DNA of 64,000 nucleotides. It comes from Plotosus lineatus. Its lineage: Eukaryota; Chordata; Actinopteri; Siluriformes; Plotosidae. The DNA lies in contig CM045750.1 in NCBI GenBank assembly GCA_024760905.1, forward strand, positions 20,466,919-20,530,918. Direction: 5' to 3'. The translations under genes and the position numbers were made by a program. The notes beneath the pieces are model-generated. The model did not search any database. It was not told the DNA's origin and worked only from the letters and a program-made list of their open reading frames with translations. Each line of letters starts with the position of its first letter. Positions within the stretch are counted from its first letter, which is position 1. This document shows, piece by piece, positions 11,066-21,639 of the stretch.

Positions 11066-11386
11066 TTGGGGCAGCATGTTGCCATAAAACATGGCATTTT
11101 TGCTTCATTGCAAAGTCATGAGTTTGAGTTCCTGGCTCGGCGAGGGTGTGTCTGTGGGCATGATATTCTTTTGCTTGCATTGATTAACTTTCTATTCTCT
11201 GTTTTCCTCCCACAGTTCAAAGGCTAGAACTGGCAGTTCCAAATTTTCCCAAAATGTGAATACGACTGTGAATGGTTGTGTTTGGCCTGCACTGGATTGG
11301 CAAGCTGTTTAGCGTGTACCTTGTTTTCTCCCAGAGTTGGCTGTGCTAAACTCCAGCATTCCCATGACACTAATAGAATTAAGTGA
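11066..11386 (+). mobile_element. SINE-B, diverged
   Basis: Box-B-like GAGTTTGAGTTCC, GTTTTCCTCCCACAGTTC, GTGAATACGACTGTGAATGG, then CATGACACTAATAGAATTAA. The tail is immediately followed by a SINE-C copy. Confidence 0.65.
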
Positions 11387-11387
11387 T

Positions 11388-11645
11388 GGTGTGGTGGTGG
11401 TTAGTGTACCGGGCTCATAACAGGTTGTCAGTTCAAATCCTTGTTAGTCCCCCAGTGTGCGAAGATTCCTGGACCAGGTTTTAACAACAAGTGTGTCTCA
11501 ATCTACTCAGCAGTAGAATATCAGTAAAAAATAATGAAAAGGTAACCTGCGATGAACTGGCATCCCGTTCAGGAGGAGTTGAACTTCCAGTTGCATTCAT
11601 GCTAAGCGGCCCAGGGATAAGCTCCGCCTTGATGTGTAAAAACCC
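11388..11645 (+). mobile_element. SINE-C, diverged
   Basis: Head GGTGTGGTGGTGGTTAGTGT with GTCAGTTCAAATCC (box B). Body GGTAACCTGCGATGAACTGG, CATCCCGTTCAGGAGGAGTT. Tail GGGATAAGCTCCGCCTTGAT plus GTGTAAAAACCC. It matches the clearer copies at 16674 and 53326. Confidence 0.75.
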
Positions 11646-11676
11646 AATGGCAAATGAATGTTATGTATTCAATATA

Positions 11677-11967
11677 CAGTGGTACCTCACCTTATGAAAT
11701 TAATCTGTTCCAGAGCCTTTTTCTTAACCTGTTTTTTTTCATAAAATTGAAACGCATTTTACATGTAAAACGTCAGATTTGTTCCAAGGCCCCCAATACT
11801 ACCGCCTAAACCGTTTAAAAATCATAAAACCATACCTTTTAAGACCTCCTTCTACTTCAATATCGTACCGATGGTAGACGGGTTTGGCCATATTCCTTTG
11901 CAATATCACTCAACCGAATGCCACGAGCCCGCTTCTTCTTTTCACTCGCACTGGAAATCACATGTGT

Positions 11968-11998
<31 letters not shown>

Positions 11999-12451
11999 CG
12001 CACACGTGTGTTGACCATGTCTTCTTAGTAGAGTTCTAATCTTAGAAATGTTTATGGAAGCTTAAATCCTGAGTCAAAAAATCTAGTTGCAATGAGCACA
12101 CTTAAAAATCTCATGAAACAACATTAACTCTGTCCTTTACACGAAAAGCATTATGGGAGATGCAGCTCCATAATAGCCAATGGGAAGGAGATGCGTCATC
12201 CCTCCGAGCCAGTGCGAGGTCAGCGGGGCGGGATGTTGGAAGATAGTCAGTGGGAGAGCAGCTCGTGCGTTGTTTGAATGTTTGAATGGGGCATTTTAAT
12301 GTTTGAATGACGTGTTTGAACATTTGAATGTCGCATTGGCGTGTTTCGTAAGGAAAACTTATTTCGTATACAGAGACAAAAAAGTTTGTAAAATGTTTTT
12401 CGTAACCTGGATTTTTAGTTTGCTGGACTATCGTAAGGTGAGGTACCACTG
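11677..12451. mobile_element. Tigger-like MITE, CAGTGGTACCTCACC ends (copy 1)
   Basis: Terminal inverted repeats CAGTGGTACCTCACCTTA (left) and TAAGGTGAGGTACCACTG (right), flanked by TA at 11675-11676 and 12452-12453. It is 775 bp long with a (TG)n tract inside and no transposase. TA target plus a CAGTGGTACCTC-type end fits the pogo/Tigger branch of IS630-Tc1-mariner. Truncated relatives are at 49206-49745 (reversed) and 57000-57545. Confidence 0.85.
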
Positions 12452-12605
12452 TATGCATTTAACACTTAACTGTGTAATTCAAATATCAGGTTAAGATAAC
12501 AAGTCAAACCTGGAGTACATTGTTTTAAACTTTTATGTTATTTGTTTATTTTGAAGAGTCTTGAAATATTCTTTCAGATAACAGAGAGAGAGAAAACCTG
12601 CATGA

Positions 12606-12608
<3 letters not shown>

Positions 12609-12682
<74 letters not shown>
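12609..12682. repeat. (CT)n microsatellite
   Basis: About 73 bp of uninterrupted CT dinucleotide. It makes a spurious serine/leucine reading frame that is not a gene. Confidence 0.95.
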
Positions 12683-12683
<1 letters not shown>

Positions 12684-13118
12684 TTCTTTATATGTGTGGG
12701 AAAGACCACAGGCTTAATATGACCTACTTACAGCAGGATAGCAAGGCAACCCACCCTAATATACGAGTGTATCAAGGAACAGTCCTGCAGGTCTGATGGT
12801 TATGGATTTGTGCAAACAACTTTTTTCAGGCCTCTCTGCAGAGAACTAATCTGAGAGAAAAATAAAAAAAAAAAATCAATGAGGCAGCTGAGGTTTGTTT
12901 TTCTGGAACATTTGAATGATAAGGTAGAATTTGATTCTGAGTATAGTTAACCTGGAAGGGAGAAAAGTGAAAAAAGCAATAATGTTGATTAAGTTTCTAT
13001 GTGGGTATTACGGTTTGGTATGATTCATTTTTTTTTTTAATTATGTGATATATAAACATAATAGCCACTGAATAAATGCACAACAATTTATTCTTTAATT
13101 TTCGGTAGCACTTAAATC
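12683..13118. other. No gene recognised
   Basis: Non-repetitive, AT-rich sequence with no recognisable coding or repeat family. Confidence 0.5.
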
Positions 13119-13345
13119 AAATTAGGGTTTTGTGGAGGCTGGTGCCCATCTCAGTTAATTCTGGACGAGAGCTTGGTATACTCACTCTAGACGGCTCACC
13201 ACGGACAGTGAGAGACGTGGCCGGCCTTTGATAACCCAGTTAGCTGCACTGGTTTGACAGCAGTGACAAAGTTGATAGTGGGTCTTGAACCTTTAATCTT
13301 GTGATCAATAATCCAGCACCTTACCACCAGGCTGCCACTGCTCCA
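13119..13345 (-). mobile_element. SINE-A, internally deleted, L2-like tail
   Basis: On the minus strand the head (GGAGCAGTGGCAGCCTGGTG, GGTAAGGTGCTGG) and body (GGGTTATCAAAGGCCGGCCA, CGTCTCTCACTGTCCGTGGT) run almost directly into the L2-like tail (GGCACCAGCCTCCACAAAAC). The block coding for TGTAAAAGAACCATTGCTGA is missing. Confidence 0.8.
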
Positions 13346-13479
13346 GCTAATAGTAAAATTTGTTGATTTGAACAAACTTGCAAGATTTACAGAGAATTTG
13401 TCTTCTGAGACAGTTCAATAATTAATTTTGCCCCCAGATAAAAAGTAAGTAAATAAATATAATCTCACGCTCTCATAGT

Positions 13480-13960
13480 TTGGTGGACCACCTTTAGCCT
13501 TGATTACAGCACATAATCTCCATGGTGTTATTGCTATAATTGGTCAGGTCAGTACTCTGAAACACTTCGAAATAAGCCAATGACCTAAATGAACTGAATA
13601 ACAGTGGTTGTCCTGGTATTGGACTTTTTCTTCCCTGATTACACAAATAAGTGGTTCAGGGAGCCGAAGGAGTAATTTTCACCATGGAGTCCTGACCTTA
13701 ACTCTACTGAAAGTACTTGGAATTTGCTGGAGACTTTATAAAATAGTTTGATTCACCTAAACTCAGGATGTCAGTGATGAAAGTGAAACAAAGAACTCGA
13801 GTATGGATTAAAATAAATATTAGGATGTTGTTTAACTTGTTTTCGTTTGTTGAAGTAGTGCCATGGCAATTATGTGGTGTAATTAAGACTAAAAGCAGCC
13901 AAACAAAATATTGCAGTGCACAACTTTCTGTTCCCCGAGGAAGTGTACATAAACATTGTT
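13480..13960 (+). pseudogene. Tc1/mariner-like transposase relic, 3' part
   Basis: Decayed C-terminal part of a Tc1-like DDE transposase. At 13653-13740 the plus strand reads WFREPKE, a stop, then FSPWSPDLNSTESTWNLLET; PDLN plus a following E is the third catalytic block of Tc1 transposases. Upstream, at about 13590, LNELNN and GLFLP match the position preceding the second catalytic block, with a frame break between. The block through 13960 (GCAATTATGTGGTGTAATTA) resembles the usual sequence after such ORFs. Another relic of what looks like the same family is at 35400-35640 on the other strand. Confidence 0.7.
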
Positions 13961-14035
13961 AATGTGTTTCGGACAACCAATTTTTTTCTATTTAAACCTA
14001 AAACAAATCTTCCTAAAAATAAATAAATAAATAAA

Positions 14036-14141
14036 AATATATATATATATATAATATATATATATTATTTGTGTGTGTGTGTATGTATGTGTGTGTATTT
14101 GTGTGTGTGTATGTATGTGTGTGTGTGTGTGTGTGTGTGTA
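14036..14141. repeat. (AT)n and (GT)n microsatellites
   Basis: An (AT)n tract is followed by interrupted GT repeats, ending at the left end of the next MITE. Confidence 0.95.
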
Positions 14142-14150
14142 TAATGTACA

Positions 14151-15118
14151 CACAGACGCTCCCCGACTTACATTTTTAATTGGTTCCGGACGGCTGAACA
14201 TAAGTTGAAAGAGAACGTAAGTTGTTACAGTGATGTATGACGTGTGATGTATAATGCTCATACTGTACTATACATCCATAAATACCATCACCATATCTCA
14301 TAAAACACCCCTAAATAAATTATTATAAACATAACATTATAAAATAATATCAAATAATATCAACATTAATTTAAAATAAGTCACTTATTTATAGCGAGTT
14401 ATTTTACATGACGCTTAAAACAGCCAATCAACGCTTACAATATGTGAAGCGCTCAATACCGAAAGTAGTGTACTTGCAAAAGTAGTGTACTTCCTGTGGG
14501 TTATACAGACTTCCGGTCTTTTAAGTGCACAAGGGTGCCGTTGCACTCGTTTAGAACACAGCCTGCACTGATGAAAATCCCAGCAAAGTGGAGAGTTTTT
14601 TTCTTTTGTGTAAGTAAGTAAGTCAACTTTATTCAAGAGATGCATACAAAGAACAAGTACAAATCCTAACGAATATTAATATAGAAATAAGTATACACTC
14701 TTAGGATTCTGCTAAAAGATAATAAATATCTGTAATTGTTCTGAAATTTGTGCATTCAGGTTTTCATTCATATTACAACTCTCTTTGCTTAACTGAGTAT
14801 GCATGGTAGATCGAGCCGATCTGAGCAGATAGTTAATTCATCTCTGTGTATGAGACTTGCACCCATGCTAGTAGGCTTACACTTCTGACCAACCATATTT
14901 GCTTAGGGTTACAAAAGTCCGCAAAACAGTGTAAACACAAAGATCACAGAGACGACGTCTTACCTCAAGGGTAACGCACTATCTAATTGATATATATATA
15001 CACACACTCAGTCTGTAGTTTGTAAACAATGAATGCAGCATCATTGCGTCACGACGTCAGTCTACTTTTTTGGGGAAAAAAAGTAAAACGGATGAATGTA
15101 AGTCGGGCAGCGTCTGTG
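14151..15118 (+). mobile_element. MITE with ACAGACGCTCCCCGACTTAC ends (copy 1)
   Basis: Left end CACAGACGCTCCCCGACTTA and right end TAAGTCGGGCAGCGTCTGTG form inverted termini, with TA at or near both outer flanks. The element is 968 bp and non-coding. Internal landmarks are GACTTCCGGTCTTTTAAGTG and AAACACAAAGATCACAGAGA. It is probably a Tigger-type non-autonomous element; relatives are at 21640 and 50876. Confidence 0.8.
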
Positions 15119-15244
15119 TATATTAATATATATTTTGCCTGTTCCCACTTATGGCTGATACGTACCTTTAAATATAATTAAAATACTTTAAAGAAAAGTT
15201 TCCTGAGAGATTTTATAATTAAAGAATATATATATACGTATATA

Positions 15245-15640
15245 TAAACACGTATTTTTCGGACCATAAGGCACACTTAACATCATTTAATCTTCCAAAA
15301 ATAAATACATAAATGATGGTGCGCCTTATAATCTGGTGCGCCTTGTGTGTGGATAAAGATGCGCGACTCCATCTCACTGACACTGTCAAAAACCAAGTGA
15401 AGCAAACTAATTCAGAGCTTACCGTCATTCAGGTGGATTAACCAATGAACTCCAATCACAAGACATCGGTGTCAACAGGTCGTAAGTTAGAGGGATCCGG
15501 GCGTGATGTCCTAAAACTGGTATTACTGCTATCCTCGTCAGTTGACTATTTTTGAGGAATACATGAGTGGCTGAGAGAAGTTTACCTCAGACTTTTTCCA
15601 CCTATTTTCCATCTCTACCGACCATCTGTCTTGTTATGAG
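15245..15640. repeat. Old Tigger-like repeat relic
   Basis: Starts CACGTATTTTTCGGACCATA with AAGGCACAC, then GGTGCGCCTTATAATCTGGT, the 'Y-TATTTTTCGGACTATAAGGCGCAC' type of end common in fish. The block near 15590 is shared in inverted form with the relic at 6524-6965. The right end is unclear. Confidence 0.45.
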
Positions 15641-16673
15641 GAGGCTTCTGCGTCTTAGAACACTCAGCTGGCTGAACAGAGAACATGACAACAGAGCTCA
15701 TTGTTGAATTATGAACCTTGCCTGAATTTTGGTATAATCATTATCAGCACTAAAAAATGTTTCTGTCATTAATCTACAAAAACAAGGTATCGTATGAGCC
15801 ATAATGAGCTGGAACGCCATGCCAGTAAGACTTCGTACAGACCTCTTTTACTGGAACACCTCGGAAAAGCAACTTTAACTCGTGCATACAATGCGAGCAC
15901 TTTCTTTTTTGCTTTCTGTGGGAGGTCGAACTGGGTTTTAGTGAGCTGGATGGACACTGTAATTTGTAGGCTACGGTACTCTAGGTAAGGATAGGTTGCA
16001 ACTTGTCACTCACTAACGCGTACTCTTAATCCAATGTCCACGTGCTTTTTTTTTTTTCTTCAGACAACGGTCTTCATTTTTCAAAATAAACGAAACAAAA
16101 ATCTCTGAGTAATAAATTGTGAGGTTTTACAGATCGTGAAATACTCTCTGTCTCTCTGTCATGCGAGCAGCACCACTCCCTTCCGCAAACAAACACATGT
16201 GGAAGAGAAAAAGTGTATTCTTTTAATTGGATGACTGGTTGCTTAGGTGATACAAGGACCTGGGGGATAATTTGGAGGTCGCATGCATGGTTTTGATGGC
16301 AAATGGTACGTCAACACAGTGTAATGCATTTGAACATAAAAGCAAATTTCCCTTTTAAGAGAAAGAGAGATGATAAGCAAGTTGAGGAACAGAGAGCAGA
16401 AAGTGCAGAGGAAGAACATGGAGCAAGGTGGGGCATGCAGTATACCAGAGATGGGCCATGAATGGCTGATCAATTTTATGAGACCAGAACACAACAGGAA
16501 GCTACATGATTGTTTTTATGTAGTTTATCTTTGCTGTGGGCTGAGACTGGAAGAAGCTTCTGAAGACATTTTAATTATGTTGAGGTTGTTGTATTATTAT
16601 TATTGTTATGATGATACCTCACCCTAAAAAGTAATGTATCTGCACTTTACCTGATATTTTAAAAATAAATATT
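15641..16673. other. No gene recognised
   Basis: Contains only short open frames with no recognisable motif and a short (ATT)n run near 16593. Part may be the continuation of the relic at 15245. Confidence 0.5.
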
Positions 16674-16972
16674 GGGGCCGGTGGTGTAGTGGTTAGGGTG
16701 CTGCAATCATGATCAGGAGGTCATTTGTTCAAATCCCTGTTAGACCCACACTGTTCTAAGGTCAATGGGCAAGGTTTTAACCACAAATGTGCCTCTGTTC
16801 TCCCAGCAGTATAAATGGGTACCAGTAAAAATATACTGGGAAGGTAACCTGCGATGGACTAGCGTCCCATCCAGGAGAAGTTGAACTCTTAGTCGCTTCA
16901 CGCATGGAAACCATCGGCCTGATGAGCCGCTATGGCTCGGGTGTAAAAAGCCCAACAGACTTTACCTTACCT
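16674..16972 (+). mobile_element. SINE-C, full length
   Basis: tRNA-like head GGTGGTGTAGTGGTTAGGGT (box A) and TTGTTCAAATCCC (box B). The body has GTGCCTCTGTTCTCCCAGCA and CAGTAAAAATATACTGG. The tail is GATGGACTAGCGTCCCATCC, then CTGATGAGCCGCTATGGCTC and GGGTGTAAAAAGCCCAACAG. It is about 300 bp and unrelated in tail to SINE-A and SINE-B. Confidence 0.85.
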
Positions 16973-17331
16973 GAAAATAAAAGTTTCGCCATTTATTACA
17001 TTATGAATAGAACATATTGCATTATGCCCACCAGGATGTGCACAAGATTTAAAAACCAAAGTCAGAAAAGAGCAGGAATTATTAAAAAATTTTAGTATGA
17101 TGTGCAGCAGCTTTTTTTTAAAGTTGCACAGTTACTGCAAGAATCTTATCTTACTTTCACCTCTGATAATGACAAAGCATTTTTGATACCTCATGTCTCT
17201 GCGCACTGCAAGCCTGTTCCTTGGAGAGCCGTGTTACATGAACAATACCAAAATTTGGAAACGGTGAAAAATGGTAGTAAAAAAAAAAAAGCAAACCGAT
17301 TCACTACAATATTATTTCTGCTATTCATATT

Positions 17332-18525
17332 TGTCTTTTTCTTTTCCTTTTGGCTGTTCCCTTCAGTCTTCTGCTCTGCCTTTGCTTTCTTCACCTTCCT
17401 CACCATCAGCGTCATCCTGCACACCACAATCCTATGCTGTTTGGCAACACTCTCACCCGCTACTACTTTGCAGTCACTGACTTCCTTCAAATTACATCGC
17501 CTACACAAGATGTAGTCTACCTGTGTGCTCCTACCTCCGCTTTTACAAGTCACCCTATGCTCCTGTCTCTTCTGGAAGAAAGTATTTACATCGGCCATTT
17601 CCATCCTTTTTGCAAAATCTACCAACATCTGTCCTTCTGCGTTCCTGTCCTGGATACCATCACTTCCTCGTCCCCTCTGTTTCTTGCACCAACATATCCA
17701 TTGAAGTCTGCCCCAATGACCACTCTTCGGTATTCTGCATCACTTCATCGAACTCACTCCAGAATCTCTTCTTCTTCTCTTCTAGCTCACATCCTGCCTG
17801 TGGAGCATAAGCACTAACAACATTGAGCATCATGCCTTCAATTTCTAGCTTGAGACTCCTCACTCTGTCTGACACTCTTTTCACTTCTCGAACATTTCTG
17901 ACAAATTCCTCCTTCAAGATGACTCCTACTCCATTTCTCTTCCCATCCACACCATGAAAAACAGCTTAAACCCTGCTTCTAAGCTTCTAGCCTTGCTACC
18001 TTTCCACCTGGTCTCCTGAACACACAGTATGTCCACCTTCCTCCTCTGCATCATGTCAGCCAGCTCTCAACCTTTTCCTGCCATTGTTCCAACATTCAAA
18101 GTCCCTACTTTCAGTCCCAGACTCATGCCTTTCCTCTTGTCTCTCTGCCTACGGTCACGCCTCTCGCCTCTTCTTTTTCGACGTCTTTGACCAACAGTAG
18201 TCCAATTTCCACCAGCACCCTGTTGGTTAACAGCACTGATGGTGGTCGTTGTTAACCCGGGCCTCGACCGATCCGGTATGACATTTTTTGTTGTGACTCG
18301 CATATTTTATTTGGCATTTGTTTTACGCCAGATGCCCTTCCTGACACTGGCTTATGCCCCTCCCTCGCGGCTGCCTGTGTCTCCTTTATTTAAGACAGGG
18401 TTTTTACACTGGATGCCCTTCCTGATATAACCTTCCCAATTTACCCAAGTTTGGAACCGGAACGACAATCTAACTCGCATCAGATGTGCCCATCACTACT
18501 CTACCACACTGCCCATACTGCTGCT
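17332..18525 (-). mobile_element. RTE LINE derivative: 5' UTR, endonuclease and 3' tail, no reverse transcriptase
   Basis: Reading the minus strand from 18525: a 5' UTR-like region (containing GTCAGGAAGGGCATCTGGCG and CCGGATCGGTCGAGGCCCGG), then the endonuclease coding region, then an abrupt jump to the RTE 3' tail (GAAGGGAACAGCCAAAAGGA) at about 17345-17370. The junction falls after the lysine-rich VRKVKKAKAEQK segment. The whole reverse transcriptase and C-terminal region are absent. The first 30 bases of the 5' side (GGCAGTGTGGTAGAGTAGTG) and CCGGTTCCAAAC look loosely like tRNA promoter boxes. Confidence 0.85.
17372..18303 (-). pseudogene. RTE endonuclease (APE-type) relic
   Basis: Apurinic-like endonuclease that in an active RTE nicks target DNA. 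Recognisable blocks on the minus strand: GMSLGLKVGTLNVGTMAGKG near 18070-18130, GYAP-like VVSAYAPQAGCELEEK near 17800, then VDFAKRMEMADVNTFFQKR, RSTQVDYILCRRCNLKEV and a QHRIVV block (histidine of the catalytic set) near 17440. The GADFNGHVG block seen in the copy at 62.4 kb is not continuous here; the frame is broken around 17660-17700 and at 18067 (a TGA after KG). Confidence 0.85.
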
Positions 18526-18529
18526 ATGT

Positions 18530-18605
18530 TATTGGTTGATTAAATATTTGCATAATATGTGCAGGTGTACAGTTATTCCAAAGTGGGCAGTGAGTGTGTA
18601 TCTTA
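18530..18605 (+). repeat. DNA-transposon end relic
   Basis: ATTGGTTGATTAAATATTTG, then TGTGCAGGTGTACAGTTATT and CCAAAGTGGGCAGTGAGTG. It resembles the 3' end block at 36005-36070 (TGTGCGGGTGCACAGGTGTT). The family is unassigned. Confidence 0.45.
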
Positions 18606-19299
18606 TTTATAATAAGACACAACTCAAACAGAAAACAAATTACTGTATAGCGTTCCCAGAAGGCTCCTTAAACTGCACCTTTGCCTTTCGCTACGTTTCA
18701 TTTTACATCCCTAACTAAATGGCCTACAAAGAATATTAAGCATGTGCCCATTACTTACACTTTTCTAATGTTCTTTTAAAACCGACTCCACAATTATTCT
18801 TGTGGCTACCTTAATACATAAAGTGCATAATAGTGTTAGTGTAAAGGTTATAAAATCGTCATTGTAAAAAGGAATAAAGCACAAGAATGTGTTATTTAAT
18901 GGATGTTTAGGTCGAAACATGTTTGCTTTAATTCATGATATTTCCTATTCAAAGTGAAGGAAGAAACATCACAATTCACTGTGATTTGACAATTGACTGT
19001 AATTGATTGCTCTGGCCTCAAATTTTGAAAGCCCTAAAATAATGCATAAAAAGGATGACCGGTGTAAAGTGCAATTATTTTAATGCTATTTTGATGTTAT
19101 TTGCTGCTTACCATTGTATGTTGTTTTCATAGTGTTTCCTTTTCAAAAGTTCTTTTGTGAGCATTTCATTTAATTATCACATATTGATTGATTGATTATG
19201 CCTGAGTTAACTCGGGGGAATGTGTTGCTTTTGCTCATACATTACAACACTGGACATTTCAACGGTAACATTGTGTCTGTTCATCACGATTCCTTTTTC
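18606..19299. other. No gene recognised
   Basis: AT-rich sequence without recognisable coding or repeat family. Confidence 0.5.
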
Positions 19300-20560
19300 A
19301 TGAAAAAAGAAACCAGATCCAAATGTGCCAACCACTTCCTTCAGCTCTTCTGGAGGGACACTGAGGCATTCCCAGACGAGCCAAGAGACATCATCCCTCC
19401 AGCATGTTGTGGGTCGACCCCAGGGATGTGCCACACCAGGGAGGCGTTCGGGAAGCACGCTAACCTGGTGGCTTAGTGGGTAATGCAATGAGTTACTGAT
19501 CCAACGTTGATTCTATCACCACTGTTGGGCCCTTGAACAAGGCCCTTAACCCTCAATGGCTCAGTTGTATAAAAACGATAGTTGTGAGTCACTCTGGATA
19601 AGAGCATCTACCGATCTACCAGATGCTGTGAATGTAATACTATGCCTGAGCCACCTTAACTGGCTCCTCTCAACATAGAGAAGTAGCGGTTCTACCCAGA
19701 GCTCCTCCCGGATTGCTGAGCTTCTGAATCTATCTCTAAGAAAGAGCCCCCACCACTTTACAAAGGAAGCCAATTTCCGCCGATTGTATCTTGTTCTTTT
19801 GGTCACTCCCCAAAGCTTGTGACCATAGCTGAAAGTTGGAATATAGAATCAACTGGTAAATTGAGACTTTGCCTTGCGGTTCAGCTCCCTCTTCACCACA
19901 GTGGACTGGTACAAACTCTGCTTTACAGAAGAGGCTGCAGCGATCCCACTTATTGATCTCCCACTGCATCTTTCCCTCACTCGTGAGCCCGAGATACTTA
20001 AACTCCTCTACTTGGGGCTGGACCTCATTCCAGACGCAGAGGGTGCATTTTGCGATTTTCCGGCTGAGAACCATGGCGTCAGACTTGGAGATGTTGATTC
20101 TCATCCTGGCCGTTTTGCACTTGGCTGAGATTCGCTCCAGTGAGAGAGGGAGGTCCCAGCTTGATGAAGCAAAAAGGACAACATAATCTGCAAAAAGCAG
20201 GGACAAGATCCTATGACCATCAAACCAGAACCCCTCACACCTCGGCTCCACCTCGAAACTCTGCCATAACAATTATGAATAGACTTGCTGACAAAGGACA
20301 GCTCTGGTGTACCCCATCCCTCACCGGAAATGAATTTGACCAATGCAGGCCAAGCTCTGGTGCCAGTGATATGGAGACCTAATGGCCCTCAGCAATGGGT
20401 CCGGTACATCATACTCCTGGAGCACACCCTACGAGGTAGCAGGAGGAACACAGTCAAAAGCCTTCTGTAAACCCACAAAACACATGTGGACAAATTGGGT
20501 ACACTCCCATGCCCCCTCCAGGATCCTGTAATGTGTAGAGCTTGTTAACAGCATGTCAAC
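19300..20560 (-). pseudogene. LINE reverse transcriptase and C-terminus, broken
   Basis: RNA-dependent DNA polymerase relic. Minus-strand blocks in order: KAFDCVPP (motif A, with its catalytic D) near 20470; GVLQEYDVPDPLLRAI near 20400; SLLFADYVVLFASS near 20190, where the usual FADD motif is FADY, so a catalytic aspartate is lost; then INISKSDAMVLSRK, PQVEEFKYLGLTSEGKMQ and IREELWVEPLLLYVERSQLR at 19690 in a different frame. Past the SINE, PEELKEVVG near 19340. At least two frame changes, one in-frame stop and a catalytic substitution make it dead. Confidence 0.8.
19465..19640 (+). mobile_element. V-SINE-like SINE inserted in the LINE
   Basis: tRNA-like head CCTGGTGGCTTAGTGGGTAA, then CCCTTGAACAAGGCCCTTAA and CCCTCAATGGCTCAGTTGTA, then GAGTCACTCTGGATAAGAGC. 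The central and tail blocks resemble the V-SINE/HE1-type superfamily of fishes. It splits the C-terminal coding part of the surrounding LINE. Confidence 0.75.
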
Positions 20561-20666
20561 ATAACCCATGCCTTTGGCTGCCACTTAACTCACAATGCAC
20601 CCGACTTCTATAGCTTCTCCAAGTCGTGGGGGATCATGTAATCATCAAGCATTATGTAATCAGAGG

Positions 20667-20852
20667 TGAGGTTCATGTAAAAGAACCATTTCTGACTTCT
20701 GTGAAGAGTAGCTACATAGCTGTCAGGGTGTTTCTGCCCTGCGATGGCCTGGCAAGCTGTCCAGGGTGTATCCTGCCCTCGCCCAGAGTCAGCTGACAAT
20801 GGGGACAAGCCTCGCCACGACCCGAATTAGGATTAAGCGGTTCAGAAAATGA
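20667..20852 (+). mobile_element. SINE-A, 5'-truncated, L2-like tail
   Basis: Starts in the body (GAGGTTCATGTAAAAGAACC), continues GTAGCTACATAGCTGTCAGG and GCGATGGCCTGGCAAGCTGT, and ends ACGACCCGAATTAGGATTAA with GCGGTTCAGAAAATGAATGA. The tRNA head is missing. Confidence 0.85.
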
Positions 20853-20911
20853 ATGACATAAAACTGACTTGAATTTAATTGAATGTCAACGTTATTTAAG
20901 TAGAATGATGT

Positions 20912-20950
<39 letters not shown>

Positions 20951-21386
20951 TTTTCCTAACTGATCAATATTTTCATTTCAAAGTGTAATGTTACCAAAAA
21001 AAACCTGTTCTTTTGAAAATTTCATTACAGTACTGGACGTCGCAAAGTAACATCGTGTTTTTCACTATTCCCCTTTTCAGGGGTGTAACATTAGGGTGCT
21101 TTATTGCTTTGTTGTTTCCTTTCTCACTGCGATTATTAATCTCGTGTGGTTATTTTGTAATATAAGGCAGTCAAGTGAGAGTGTGCAGTTGAGGAATAAA
21201 GAAAACGTATGGTCTTAAATGTTATGAAAAATGTACGAGAGCAGGTCAAAGGCCTCATTCAATTTACTGTATCTTCTACACTTTTTGGTTTTTTTTTTTT
21301 GTTTTGTTTTGTTTTTTTTGTTCTTTTTTTTCTGAGCAAAGGTTTCAGATGAAAGGTGAAAGTAATTTATCTCAAATAGGGAAAAT
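20853..21386. other. No gene; (TA)n and T runs
   Basis: (TA)n at about 20918-20942 followed by poly-T, and a T/G-rich run near 21286-21330. Nothing else is recognised. Confidence 0.5.
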
Positions 21387-21500
21387 GGGTGGCACAGTGA
21401 CATACTGGCTATTACATCTGCCTCATGACTATCTGCAAGAAGGTCCTGTGTTCAAGTTCCAGGCTTGGTGTGGAGGTTTTTTTGTGGAGTTGTTGGAAAA
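21387..21500 (+). mobile_element. SINE-B, head only
   Basis: GGGTGGCACAGTGACATACT head, AGAAGGTCCTGTGTTCAAGT (box B) and TTCCAGGCTTGGTGTGGAGG, then lost in T-rich sequence. The tail is absent. Confidence 0.7.
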
Positions 21501-21639
21501 AAAGCCAACACTTTGTTTAACTTTGTCTTGGCTTAAGGTTTATCAATATTTTACTTAACAGTGGGAGTCATTGAAAAAGAATGATGTTTTTGATATCAGC
21601 TAATCATTAATTGTAATTAATACAATTGCAATGCTCATA

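Larger units (their letters stand above)
19300..20615 (-). mobile_element. APE-type LINE relic, RT domain to 3' end
   Basis: A 5'-truncated non-LTR retrotransposon on the minus strand with reverse-transcriptase and C-terminal coding blocks, interrupted by a SINE at 19465-19640. It is the same family as the twin-arm insertion at 36249-36980 (shared C-terminal block ending PPEELKEV / SPEELEEV). The clade is not determined from sequence alone. Confidence 0.8.

Noticed and set aside
12542..12796. 84-codon frame with a Ser-Leu run
   Set aside because: Produced by the (CT)n microsatellite.
17191..17817. Several overlapping open frames on both strands
   Set aside because: The plus-strand frames are antisense of the RTE endonuclease relic; only the minus-strand motifs are meaningful.
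19869..20382. Plus-strand frames of 80-105 codons
   Set aside because: They are antisense shadows of the LINE reverse transcriptase on the minus strand.
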